From Bradyrhizobium yuanmingense (lineage in GTDB: Bacteria; Pseudomonadota; Alphaproteobacteria; Rhizobiales; Xanthobacteraceae), in NCBI RefSeq assembly GCF_029167105.1, contig NZ_JARFML010000004.1, positions 1 through 64,000 of the forward strand: a stretch of 64,000 nucleotides of DNA, in the 5' to 3' direction. Below the pieces are notes generated by a model, which saw only the letters and a list, made by a program, of their open reading frames with translations, made no database searches and had not been told where the DNA came from. Shown piece by piece: positions 29,172 to 37,869 of the stretch. The first letter of the stretch is position 1. Each line of letters starts with the position of its first letter. The position numbers and the translations under genes are program-made.

Positions 29172-32115
29172 ACACCCGCCGTACCTCGCTCTGCGTCTCC
29201 TTCACCCGTGCCTCCAGCGAGGAGAAATCCGGCGCGTCGCCGGCGCGCGCCATGACGCGCTGCAGGTCGGTGCCGGCGGTATCAGGCTTGAAGCGCTCGC
29301 TGACGCAGAGCCGCAGGATCTGCGTCAGGTCGTGATAGAGCCGCGCCGCGGCGCGCAGGATCTCCGTCTCCGATTGCGCGAGCACGCCGATCCTGCAGGC
29401 ATTCTCCAGCACCTGCATGGTGCTGACGTCGAGAATCTCGGGCTTGTCGTGCGCGTGCACGAGCTGGAGATATTGCGCGATGAAGTCGATATCGACCATG
29501 CCGCCGGCGGCATGCTTGAGATCCCAGCAATCCGCCTCGCCCTTCTCCTGCGCGATCGCGCGCCGCATGTCGGCGACGTCGTTGGCGGTGATGGCAGGAT
29601 CGCGGCGGCGGGTCAGGACATCGCGGATGACGCGCTCGATCCGTTCCCGGAATTCGGGCGAAGCCGAGACCACGCGCGCACGCGTCAGGGCCATGTGCTC
29701 CCAGGTCCAGGCTTCGTTCGCCTGGTAGTCCGCGAACGAGACGAGGCTCGAAGCCACCGGACCTGCGCGTCCCGAGGGCCGCAGCCGCATGTCGATCTCG
29801 TAGAGCACGCCGTAATTGGTGCGGGTCGTGAAGGCGCTGATCAGGCGCTGGGTGAAACGGGCGAAATAGTGTGCGCCGTGAAGCGATTTCACCCCGTCGG
29901 AGTCCGGATGCTCGCCGTCGAAATCATAGATCAGGATCAGGTCGAGATCGGACGAGGCCGTCATCTCGCGGCTGCCGAGCCGGCCCATCGCGACGATCGC
30001 GGTCTGCTGCCCCTTGATCCGGCCGTGCTGGGCGGCGAAGCGATCGGCGACGAGACCGTGCACGGTGTGGACGATTCCCTCCGCGACGTCGGCGAAGGCC
30101 GTGCTCGCCTGCTGCGCCGAGACGGTGCCGGAGAGGATGCGCGTGCCGATCAGGAACAGGCTCTCCTGCCCGAACAGGCGCAGGCGATCGAGGAACTCCT
30201 CGTATGAGCCGGCGTCCTGCACGGTGGTCGCGAGCCGCCCCGACAATTCCTGCCTGTCGGGCATGGCCCCGAAGAAGCGCGGATCGATCAGGCCGTCCAT
30301 CAGCTGAGGCTGTCGCGCCAGCATGTCGCCGAGCCGGGGCGCGGCTCCCAGCACCAGCGCCACCAGCGCGACGAGATCGCGGTTCTGGCCGAGCAGCGTG
30401 ATCAGCCGGCCGCCGCGCTGCAGCGCACCGAGGAAATGATCGAACGAAACGACGGCGCGATCCGGCTCCTCGGCGTGGGCAAGTCCGTCGATCAAGGCCG
30501 GCACGAACTCGACGAAGGCGCTTCGCGTCGCCTCAACGCGGAAGACGCGATAGTCGCCGGTGATCCAGTCGCGCACCGTCTGCGCGACCGCGGCGGGCTT
30601 CTTGAAGCCGAGCGTCGCGAGGTGCTGGAGCAGGCGCGGATCATCGGGGCCCGCACCGTAGTCGAGCGCCGGCAGCCTCGCCGTGCCGGTGGGGTCATCG
30701 CCCTCGAACAGTTTTTCGTAATGGCCCTGGACGATCTGGAGCTGGTGCAACAGGTCGCGCGCAAAGGCCTCGCGATTCCGATAGCCGAAGAACCACGCAA
30801 AGCGCTCGACTGCTTGCTTGTCCTCCGGCAGCGTGTGGGTCTGCTCATCGGCGATCATCTGCAGGCGATGCTCGACACGGCGCAGGAATTCGTAGGCGGT
30901 CGCCAGCTCGTCGCGCGCCGCCACAGTGATCCAGTTGCGGGACGCGAGTATGTCGAGCGCCCCCAGCGTCGGCCGCACCCGCAATTCGGGATGGCGGCCG
31001 CCGGCGATCAATTGCTGGGTCTGCGCGAAGAATTCGATCTCGCGAATGCCGCCGCGTCCGACCTTGACGTTGTGGCCCTCGACCGCAACTTCGCTCTGGC
31101 CGCGATAGGTCTGCATCTGCCGCTTCATGTCGTGCACGTCGGCAAGTGCGGCAAAGTCGAGATGCTTGCGCCAGACGAACGGCGCGATCTCGGCGAGCAA
31201 TGCCTCGCCCGCTTTTGAATCGCCGGCACAGGTCCGCGCCTTGATCATCGCGGCGCGCTCCCAGGTGCGCCCTTCCCGCTCGTAATAGTTCAGCGCGGCG
31301 TCCCGGGAGATCGCCACCTGCGTCGAGGACGGATCGGGCCGCAGCCGCAAGTCGACGCGGAAGACGTAACCGTCATAGGTGCGCTGCTGCAGGATGCGCG
31401 CCATGCCTTGCGTCACGCGGACGAAGAACGGCTGCGGTTCGATATCAGGCGCGAGGGTCGTGGCATCGGGATCGAAGAACACGATGAGATCGATGTCGCT
31501 GGAATAGTTCAGCTCGCCCGCACCCATCTTGCCCATCGCGAGCACGATCAGGCCGCAGCCTTCTTCGGGTGCCTCCGGATTGGGCGGCGAGAGCTTGCCG
31601 CGTGCGGCTTCCTGCCGCAGCAGATATTGCAGCGCCGCCTGCACCGAGGACACCGCGACATCGGTCAGCGCCGCCGTCACCCGCATCACCGGCCAGACAC
31701 CGCCGATGTCGCACAGCGCGATCAGCAGCGCAGCCTCCGCCTTCATGCGGCGGAGCAGCCGCATCACCTCGGCCTCCTCCGAAGCCGCGAGCACCGCGCT
31801 GCGCGCCTCCGCGATCAACGCCGCCAGATGCGCATCCGGATCGCATTCGAGCAGCCGGATCAGGCGCAAGGCATCGGCGCGCACCAGGTCGAACAGATAG
31901 GGCGAGAATTCCGCAATCCCGGTCAGGATCTCGCGGGCGAAGGGATGGCCGAGATGCGTTTCAAGACGGGCCGATTGTGCCGGCTCGAGCTCGGCCAGCC
32001 AGCTTTCGAAACGGCGTTCGTCGGATGCGGAAACGGCAATATGGGGAGCCTCCGCGAAGCGTGCGGCCAGCCTCTCACCATGCTTGTCCGCGTTTCCCGG
32101 CGCGGAATGGTTCAT
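29146..32115 (-). CDS. glnE: glutamine synthetase adenylyltransferase/deadenylase
   Basis: A 989-residue bifunctional enzyme that adds or removes AMP on glutamine synthetase in response to PII and glutamine. Two nucleotidyltransferase halves are visible: the first has GELNYSSDIDLIVFF (deadenylase, about residue 200) and the second GSREMTASSDLDLILIYDF (adenylylation, about residue 700); each is followed by a GlnD/PII-uridylyltransferase-like helical domain. Length is normal. The ATG overlaps the stop of the upstream kinase gene (ATGA), so it is translationally coupled. A longer frame running into the kinase gene is rejected. Confidence 0.94.
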   Translation of the reverse strand: MNHSAPGNADKHGERLAARFAEAPHIAVSASDERRFESWLAELEPAQSARLETHLGHPFAREILTGIAEFSPYLFDLVRADALRLIRLLECDPDAHLAALIAEARSAVLAASEEAEVMRLLRRMKAEAALLIALCDIGGVWPVMRVTAALTDVAVSSVQAALQYLLRQEAARGKLSPPNPEAPEEGCGLIVLAMGKMGAGELNYSSDIDLIVFFDPDATTLAPDIEPQPFFVRVTQGMARILQQRTYDGYVFRVDLRLRPDPSSTQVAISRDAALNYYEREGRTWERAAMIKARTCAGDSKAGEALLAEIAPFVWRKHLDFAALADVHDMKRQMQTYRGQSEVAVEGHNVKVGRGGIREIEFFAQTQQLIAGGRHPELRVRPTLGALDILASRNWITVAARDELATAYEFLRRVEHRLQMIADEQTHTLPEDKQAVERFAWFFGYRNREAFARDLLHQLQIVQGHYEKLFEGDDPTGTARLPALDYGAGPDDPRLLQHLATLGFKKPAAVAQTVRDWITGDYRVFRVEATRSAFVEFVPALIDGLAHAEEPDRAVVSFDHFLGALQRGGRLITLLGQNRDLVALVALVLGAAPRLGDMLARQPQLMDGLIDPRFFGAMPDRQELSGRLATTVQDAGSYEEFLDRLRLFGQESLFLIGTRILSGTVSAQQASTAFADVAEGIVHTVHGLVADRFAAQHGRIKGQQTAIVAMGRLGSREMTASSDLDLILIYDFDGEHPDSDGVKSLHGAHYFARFTQRLISAFTTRTNYGVLYEIDMRLRPSGRAGPVASSLVSFADYQANEAWTWEHMALTRARVVSASPEFRERIERVIRDVLTRRRDPAITANDVADMRRAIAQEKGEADCWDLKHAAGGMVDIDFIAQYLQLVHAHDKPEILDVSTMQVLENACRIGVLAQSETEILRAAARLYHDLTQILRLCVSERFKPDTAGTDLQRVMARAGDAPDFSSLEARVKETQSEVRRVFRALLEGS

Positions 32116-33572
32116 GCCACCTTCTGTGGCACATCCGGTATTGGCGGAGCAACCCTGTCGCCGGCACCCGCGCGCGCCGGCAGCACGAGCGTGGCGACGA
32201 GGCCGGGATGGGCATCGCCCAGGCGCAATTCGCCGCCGTGCAACGTCGCCACCGCCGAGGCGAGACTGAGGCCGAGGCCCGAGCCCGGCAGCGTGCGGCT
32301 GGCCTCCAGCCGCACGAATCGCTCGATGACGTGCTTGCGGTCGGCTTCGGGGATGCCGGGGCCGTGATCGGTGACGCTGAGCAGCACCTGGTCGCCTTCG
32401 CGCCTCGCCTCGATCGTGATTTGCCGCGCGTCCATGCTGACCACGGTTCCCGCCGGCTGTGCCGCTGGCTGGCCGTATTTGATCGCGTTTTCGACAAGAT
32501 TGGCGAGCGCCTGGCTGATCAGCTCGCGATTGGCATGAACCGGCGTCGGCTCGCACTTGACCTTCAGGGTCATGCCGTCGTCCTCGGCGAGCGGCTCGTA
32601 GAGCTCATGGATGCCCTCCGCGACCTCCGCGGCATCGAAGTCGTCCATGTTGCCGCGCGCCTGTCCGGATTCCGCGCGCGCGATCATCAGAAGCGCATTG
32701 AAGGTCCGGATCAGCCCGTCGGATTCCTCGATGGTCCGCTCCAGCGCGGCGCGATAATCCGCCTCGCAGCCCGATTTCGCCAGTGCCTCCTCGGCGCGAT
32801 TGCGCAGCCGGGTCAGCGGCGTCTTGAGGTCGTGGGCGATGTTGTCGGAAACCTCCTTCAGCCCAGCCATCAGCGCCTCGATCCGCTCCAGCATGGCGTT
32901 GAGGTTCTCGGCGAGGCGATCGATCTCGTCGCCGCTGCGCCCTACGGGCAGGCGCTCACTGAGATCGCCGGTCATGATCCGCTGCGCCGTGCCGGTCATC
33001 GCGTCGATGCGCCTCAGCACCCGTCGCGCGACGAAGATGCCGCCGCCGAGGCCGAGCACGACGACGATCAGGACCGAAAACTGCGCCGCCTTCGCGACGA
33101 TGCCGAACAGGCGCCGCCGCTCGGCGAGGTCGCGGCCGATCAGAAGCCGGAAGCCGTTCTCCAATTCGGTGACGCGAACGAGCGCGCGATGATCGCGGTC
33201 ATCGCTGTCCTCGATCCGCCGGTAGGCCGTCTCCGACCAGCCGCGCGTCGCCATCACGCCCGGCGCCAGCGAGCCGACATTGCCGGCGATCGCCTGGCCC
33301 GTCGGCGTGGTCACGAGGTAGAGGTTGGCGCCCGGCCGCAGTGCCCGATACTCGATCGTGCGCACCAGGCGAACCATGCCGCCGCGGTCGTAGATCTCGT
33401 TGATCTCCGAGGTCTCGGCATTGACCGTCTGCGTGATCTCCTCGGTGATCAGCCGCCGCGTGTTCCAGGCGAAATAGGCCAGCAGCGAGGCCGCGAACAT
33501 CGCGAACAGCAGCAGATAGACCAGCGTCAGCCGGAACGCCGTGGTGCGGACGAGTTTACCGAACGCCGTCAC
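32112..33572 (-). CDS. two-component sensor histidine kinase with HAMP domain
   Basis: A 486-residue membrane kinase. Membrane segments lie at about residues 12-34 and 155-180, with a periplasmic sensor between them. HAMP follows, then HisKA with NIAHDLKTPLTRLRNR (phospho-His) and HATPase_c with NLVENAIKYG and GSGLGLSLASAV. The only usable start is a GTG at 33572, because an in-frame stop lies two codons upstream. It is coupled to glnE. Kinases of this type normally follow a response regulator gene; none is present upstream, where IS debris lies instead. Confidence 0.87.
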   Translation of the reverse strand: MTAFGKLVRTTAFRLTLVYLLLFAMFAASLLAYFAWNTRRLITEEITQTVNAETSEINEIYDRGGMVRLVRTIEYRALRPGANLYLVTTPTGQAIAGNVGSLAPGVMATRGWSETAYRRIEDSDDRDHRALVRVTELENGFRLLIGRDLAERRRLFGIVAKAAQFSVLIVVVLGLGGGIFVARRVLRRIDAMTGTAQRIMTGDLSERLPVGRSGDEIDRLAENLNAMLERIEALMAGLKEVSDNIAHDLKTPLTRLRNRAEEALAKSGCEADYRAALERTIEESDGLIRTFNALLMIARAESGQARGNMDDFDAAEVAEGIHELYEPLAEDDGMTLKVKCEPTPVHANRELISQALANLVENAIKYGQPAAQPAGTVVSMDARQITIEARREGDQVLLSVTDHGPGIPEADRKHVIERFVRLEASRTLPGSGLGLSLASAVATLHGGELRLGDAHPGLVATLVLPARAGAGDRVAPPIPDVPQKVA

Positions 33573-34047
33573 GGATCATGCACCATTCGGACAAAACGAA
33601 TTCATGACTATCCCTTCGCCTCGCGGGCGCAGTTGGCCATGCCCCGCGGGGTTTCGGCCATCAATCACAATAAGGGTGGAACAAGGCCCGCTCCACTTAA
33701 AAGTCTGCAATCTTTTGTTCCCGAACGCTCTCTTCTAGGACGGGGGAATTCCAAGCATTTTTAAGATCATGGCCTGGATCCCAAGCGCAAGAAGATTGCC
33801 GCCGGCACCTTCGACAAAGAGCTTTAGCGGCGCAACGATCTGGCTGCGCTGCGGCTCGGGCCATGCGTTGGCGTGCGGCTTGATCTGTTCGACCAAGTTG
33901 ACAACCGCCAATGGTTGAAGCTGATTAATGACATTGATGCTGATATCAGTACCAAAGGTGACTTCCCGGCTCCTCTGGATTGGAAGCTCGATGGAATGCC
34001 GTGAATGCCAGTCATAAAGTTCGGATCGTCCACAACATAGCCTTCCA
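33573..34047. other. gene-poor, AT-richer stretch with degraded reading frames
   Basis: No intact gene is supported. From about 33750 the base composition is visibly more AT-rich than neighbours. On the plus strand a broken frame reads DPKRKKIAAGTFDKEL, stop, RRNDLAALRLGP, continuing to DAPLDWKLDGMP-like residues and a stop near 34006. On the minus strand an unrelated frame ends MLGIPPS at 33735. Neither is recognised. The stretch borders the IS5 remnant and probably arrived or decayed with it. Confidence 0.4.
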
Positions 34048-34483
34048 CTAGAGCGCGGGCTCATAAACTCTGGTCCAGAGGCGGGTTGAGGCGAGTGCGA
34101 CCGCAGCGAGGAAGTTGCGTGCGACCTTGTCGAAGCGGGTAGCAATTCGCCTGAAATGCTTGAGCTTGCAGAAGTAGCGCACAACCAGGTTGCGTTGGCG
34201 ATAGACGCGAGGGCTGACGGAGCGTTGCACCACTCGCTGAACTGGTGGAAGGGATATGAGCTTTGGCGCCGCTTGCCCGCATCATGTTCAGGAGAGCGTC
34301 GGCGTCGTAACCACGGTCGGCCACGACATCACGGCATTTAAGGCCCTCCAGCAAGAACGGGGCAGCACGCAGATCGTGAGCCTGACCGGGGGTTAGCACC
34401 AACCGAACCGGCAATCCGTTCTCATCGACGGCGGCGTTGATCTTAGTGCTCAGTCCTCCACGCATCGAAAGAACAGATGGCAC
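34048..34483 (-). pseudogene. IS5-family transposase remnant, truncated and frameshifted
   Basis: The C-terminal half of an IS5-type transposase is present in two frames. The first reads GLSTKINAAVDENGLPVRLVLTPGQAHD and VVADRGYDADALLNMM (second catalytic Asp region). After a frameshift near 34235-34250 it continues RQRNLVVRYFCKLKHFRRIATRFDKVARNFLAAVALA to the natural end. The N-terminal half with the first Asp is missing. In related proteins the last block usually reads RNLVERFF; here the catalytic Glu is Val. The element is therefore inactive by three independent lesions. It abuts the 3' end of tonB. Confidence 0.85.
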
Positions 34484-34530
34484 CTGACGCCCCGGATACC
34501 GCAGTCATCTTGCAGCAGAACCATGATGTG

Positions 34531-35361
34531 TCATCGCGTGCTGAAGCGTACAGGCGCGGTGATGGATCGCCTGGCGCCTGGCGGAGGTGCCGGCACCGGC
34601 GAGGCACGGTGCACCAGCGCGATCACCTCTCGGTCGAGTTCAGCTGAGCCTGCCGAACGGGCGAGGCTTGCGGAGAGCACATTGCCTCTCTCATCGATGG
34701 AGAAGCGCACATAGGCAACGCCGCCCTCGCCCCTCGACTGGGCACCTGACGGATAGCGCTTGTGCCGTTCCAGATGTCCCATCAGGAGCGATTGCCAGCT
34801 GGCAGGTGACAGCGAGGAGGCCCCAGACGCCGTCTGCGCGGCGGCGGTGCGGCTCGATTGTGGGGCTTGTGCCTGGGCGCGGATCGCAGCTTGGGCTTCC
34901 GTTGCGGCGTGCTCCTTGCGCGGCTTTGGCTTCTGCGTTGACTTTTCCATTTTGGGCGCAGCCGCTGGTAGCGAAACCTCGACCTTCTCCAGGTGTGGCG
35001 GTTTCTCCCTGACAACCTGCTCGACAAGCTCGGGCTCGACCGTCGGTTCGGGCGGCGGGTCCTTGGGCGGGTCCTTGGGCGCCTCCTCCTGCTTCTGCTC
35101 AAGCTGGGCGACGTTTTCCTCGACGGTTCTCAACGCCGGCGTGAGCTCGTTCATTTCCGTCATCGCCGCCTGCGGCGCCTCGGCCAATTCGATCATGACG
35201 GCGGTAGGCGGTGCGTCGGCCGCGGCAACGACGAGGTCGGATCGCAGCAGCCAGGCTGCGATCCCTGCATGGATCGCAACCGTGAAGACCGCCCCGGAGG
35301 CCCAGAGCGCCGTCTCCGCAAGCCTGACCTCGCGCGTGACGAATCCGCCGGAACGATTCAC
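34531..35361 (-). CDS. tonB: TonB energy-transducing protein
   Basis: A 276-residue periplasm-spanning TonB. One N-terminal membrane helix lies at about residues 17-38, a proline/glutamate/lysine-rich spacer runs from about 75-165 (KDPPKDPPPEPTVEPELVEQ), and the C-terminal domain has HLERHKRYPSGAQSRGEGGVAYVRFSIDERGNV and ends VRFSTR. It carries energy from ExbBD to the receptor encoded upstream. The start overlaps exbD by 4 bases (ATGA). The gene is complete although IS debris begins only about 50 bases past its stop. Confidence 0.92.
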   Translation of the reverse strand: MNRSGGFVTREVRLAETALWASGAVFTVAIHAGIAAWLLRSDLVVAAADAPPTAVMIELAEAPQAAMTEMNELTPALRTVEENVAQLEQKQEEAPKDPPKDPPPEPTVEPELVEQVVREKPPHLEKVEVSLPAAAPKMEKSTQKPKPRKEHAATEAQAAIRAQAQAPQSSRTAAAQTASGASSLSPASWQSLLMGHLERHKRYPSGAQSRGEGGVAYVRFSIDERGNVLSASLARSAGSAELDREVIALVHRASPVPAPPPGARRSITAPVRFSTR

Positions 35362-35849
35362 GGTGCACCTGTCGTCGGCGGCGACGTCGGATCTTTGCCT
35401 GGAATGGCGGTATCGAACGTCGCCGATGCGGGTGCGAGCTCGAGGCCGACCAGCGCGACCTTCAGATAGCCGGCCCCCCGCAGCAAGTTTATCACCTCCA
35501 TGAGATGCTGGTAGTCGACCGTCCTGTCGGCTCGCACGAAGATGCGCGTGTCCTTGTTGCCTTGTGTAGCGCCGTCCAGTGCGGCCTGAAGGCTCTCGCG
35601 CGCCACCGGATCGTTGCCGAGAGCGACCGTCAGATCTTCCCTCAGGGACAGATAGAGCGGCCTGTCGGGACGGGGTACAGGTTGGGCGGTCGACGCTGGC
35701 AAGTCGACATGGATATCGACTGTCGCGAGCGGAGCCGCCACCATGAAGATGATGAGGAGCACCAGCATCACGTCGATGAACGGCGTGACATTGATGTCGT
35801 GGCTCTCCTCGATGCCATCATCGAAGCGTTCGCGTATTCCACCGGCCAT
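35358..35849 (-). CDS. exbD: ExbD biopolymer transport protein
   Basis: A 163-residue single-pass membrane protein. After a short cytosolic N-terminus the segment HDINVTPFIDVMLVLLIIFMVAAP holds the proton-conducting aspartate (Asp26). The periplasmic domain from about residue 50 includes RADRTVDYQHLMEVINLLRGAGY, typical of ExbD/TolR. The ATG at 35849 lies 5 bases past the exbB stop; longer in-frame extension upstream would overlap exbB and is rejected. Confidence 0.92.
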   Translation of the reverse strand: MAGGIRERFDDGIEESHDINVTPFIDVMLVLLIIFMVAAPLATVDIHVDLPASTAQPVPRPDRPLYLSLREDLTVALGNDPVARESLQAALDGATQGNKDTRIFVRADRTVDYQHLMEVINLLRGAGYLKVALVGLELAPASATFDTAIPGKDPTSPPTTGAP

Positions 35850-35854
35850 GACGT

Positions 35855-36805
35855 CTACTCGGCTGCCAGCGGAAGTGCCGCCCGCTGCGCCGTGCCTGGA
35901 ATCTTGCGGAAATCGAGATCGCGGCTGACGAGGCGTTCGACCCCGGCGGCCGCGTCGGCGAGCAATTGGCGATAGCCCGCGATGGAGCGGGCGAACACAT
36001 TGTAGAGGACCACCGCCGGAATCGCCGCGACGAGACCCATCGCAGTGGCGAGCAGGGCCTCGGCAATGCCGGGCGCGACCACGGCGAGATTGGTGGTCTG
36101 TGCCTGCGAGATGCCGATGAAGGCGTTCATGATTCCCCACACCGTCCCGAACAGGCCGACAAAGGGAGCGGTCGCACCGATCGTCGCCAGTAGTCCAGTG
36201 CCCCGGGTCAGGCGCCGGCCCGCCTGGGCCTCGATACGAACAAGACTAGAAACGACACGCTCCTTGAGACCACCATTTCCGGCGAAGTCCAGCGCCGCCG
36301 CCGAGCGTGCCATTTCCTCGCTGGCCGATCGCACCATGAAGGCGGCTGGCCCACCGCGCTCGATCAGAGCGTATTCGGCTGCGGCAAGGCTGTCCGAAGC
36401 CGTAATGACGTCGAACGCGCGTCGAGCCCGGGCCCGAGCGCAGGAAATTTCGACCGCCTTTGCGAACAGCACCATCCAGGTCAGGAGCGACGCACAGGCG
36501 AGGCCGACCATCACGGCCTTGACCACCCGGTCGGCGGCAGCAAACATTCCCAGCGGTGACAGGTCATGCGGCATGCCGGCGCGCGGGTCCGGGCTCCGCG
36601 ACGAAACCTCGGAACGAACCGCCGAGACGGTCCCGGCCGGAGTCGGCCTGACCGCCTCTGCAACCTCTGCCGAAGCCGGTGCGGCGAGGCTCGCGGCAGG
36701 CAGCGTGTCCGGCTGCTGTGCCATCGCGCAGGACAATCCCGATGCCAAGGTGACGATCAGCACGAACGCCGTCATCGTCCAACGCCGTTTCTCCGAGCGA
36801 GTCAT
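35855..36805 (-). CDS. exbB: ExbB proton-channel protein of the TonB system
   Basis: A 316-residue MotA/TolQ/ExbB-family inner-membrane channel. It has a cleavable signal sequence (about residues 10-28, ending AMA-QQ), a proline-rich periplasmic stretch, then three membrane helices at about 90-115, 195-225 and 235-265. The signature is [25 protein letters not shown], followed by [26 protein letters not shown]. The ATG at 36805 follows GGAAGGAG at ideal spacing. The frame stays open for another 102 codons upstream, see the separate entry. Confidence 0.9.
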   Translation of the reverse strand: MTRSEKRRWTMTAFVLIVTLASGLSCAMAQQPDTLPAASLAAPASAEVAEAVRPTPAGTVSAVRSEVSSRSPDPRAGMPHDLSPLGMFAAADRVVKAVMVGLACASLLTWMVLFAKAVEISCARARARRAFDVITASDSLAAAEYALIERGGPAAFMVRSASEEMARSAAALDFAGNGGLKERVVSSLVRIEAQAGRRLTRGTGLLATIGATAPFVGLFGTVWGIMNAFIGISQAQTTNLAVVAPGIAEALLATAMGLVAAIPAVVLYNVFARSIAGYRQLLADAAAGVERLVSRDLDFRKIPGTAQRAALPLAAE

Positions 36806-37141
36806 GTCACTCCTTCCCATCGTCTGTTCCCAGTTCACTTTCACCGAAGCGTTAAACGCCCCCGCATCGCCCGCCGTTCGGCAGATGATGCGCACCGCTG
36901 GCTGGCTAGCTTCTGAAGCGATCAGTGTTCGCTGGCTTGCGGTTTGCCCATCCTCGCGCGGAGGAAAGCTCTTGACGAAGACGCCGACGACGAACGCTAC
37001 GATCGCTTGCATGACCCAAAGGCGCTCTTCTTCGGGCAGGCAAGTGATGACCGTGCAAGCGTTCAGGAAGATAAGAAACGATGCAGCAAATACCAATTCA
37101 GCGCTCATCATGGCCTCTCGCCAGTTGCTATTCGCTCGCCG
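36806..37141 (-). other. gap between heme oxygenase and exbB with an open in-frame extension
   Basis: No separate gene is firmly supported. The exbB frame stays open up to an ATGATG at 37111, 31 bases after the heme oxygenase stop, with a modest AGAGG site. The first 50 residues of that extension look like two membrane helices ([21 protein letters not shown] and [17 protein letters not shown]). It could be a small membrane protein fused by frame to exbB, or chance. The strong internal ribosome site at 36805 makes the short ExbB form preferred. Confidence 0.35.
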
Positions 37142-37765
37142 TCATTTCCCCGCTGCCGGTTGCAGCAGACGGGACACCAGCTCCCGCACGCGGGAAAAAG
37201 CAGCTCGCGCTCCGGCGACGGCACGTTCCTCCTCGGGGCCGGAGAGGTTCACGGTATCGAGCGCACCCGTGAACTTCCTCCAATGCAAGGCACGCCCCTC
37301 CGGAGCGGCCGCCAGATGACGCGCACCAAAGGATTCCGACAGCCCAAGCTTTCCGGCTGCCTTGAGCAGGAACGCCGCGCCGAGATTCGAGCCTTCCGCG
37401 ACATAGAGCCAGCCGAGCGCCGTCGGCGTATCGATGTCGGCGTCTGCGCGGCCGAATTCGGCCACGTCGCGGTTGACGATCGGCGCGATGCCCAGATCGT
37501 TCAGATCCTGTGCGATCAATCCAAGCCGCCGCCGGCTTGCGAGATCGGGCAACAATCGACCGAGTTCGGGACTGGAATAGAGCGCGTCGATCATCCGATG
37601 GAATTCATGCTGCACGTTCACGAAGCGGCCATACCTCTCACGGCTGGCGAAGGGGTTTTGCGCCATGATCGATTCATCGAGACTGTTGTGCTGCCCCTCC
37701 GTCTCGGCTTTGAGGCGTCTGGACCGGCTGGTTTCGAGAGGCGTTTCGATGTCGGCGGTGCTCAT
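37142..37765 (-). CDS. heme oxygenase, biliverdin-producing type
   Basis: A 207-residue all-helical heme oxygenase. The N-terminal RLKAETEGQHNSLDESIM places the proximal heme ligand at His26, and the distal helix region is YVAEGSNLGAAFLLKAAGKLGL, with glycines over the heme. Canonical heme oxygenases open heme to biliverdin, CO and Fe2+, using a reductase. Its place between a TonB receptor gene and exbB-exbD-tonB indicates that imported heme is used as an iron source. Neither a heme ABC transporter nor hemP is seen nearby. Confidence 0.85.
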   Translation of the reverse strand: MSTADIETPLETSRSRRLKAETEGQHNSLDESIMAQNPFASRERYGRFVNVQHEFHRMIDALYSSPELGRLLPDLASRRRLGLIAQDLNDLGIAPIVNRDVAEFGRADADIDTPTALGWLYVAEGSNLGAAFLLKAAGKLGLSESFGARHLAAAPEGRALHWRKFTGALDTVNLSGPEEERAVAGARAAFSRVRELVSRLLQPAAGK

Positions 37766-37768
37766 GCG

Positions 37769-37861
37769 CTAGTTCTCCCTGAAGGCGCGATTGATCTGAT
37801 CCGAAAGTGCTGCCTGCTCGCTCGTCATGTCGAATCCGATCCAGATTGCTGTCCTCACCAT
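37769..37861 (-). CDS. possible 30-residue leader peptide before heme oxygenase
   Basis: A tiny frame, MVRTAIWIGFD...INRAFREN, begins 9 bases past the receptor stop and ends 3 bases before the heme oxygenase ATG. The position would suit translational coupling across the operon. It has no recognised relatives and no clear ribosome site, so it may be chance. Confidence 0.2.
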   Translation of the reverse strand: MVRTAIWIGFDMTSEQAALSDQINRAFREN

Positions 37862-37869
37862 CGGAACGA

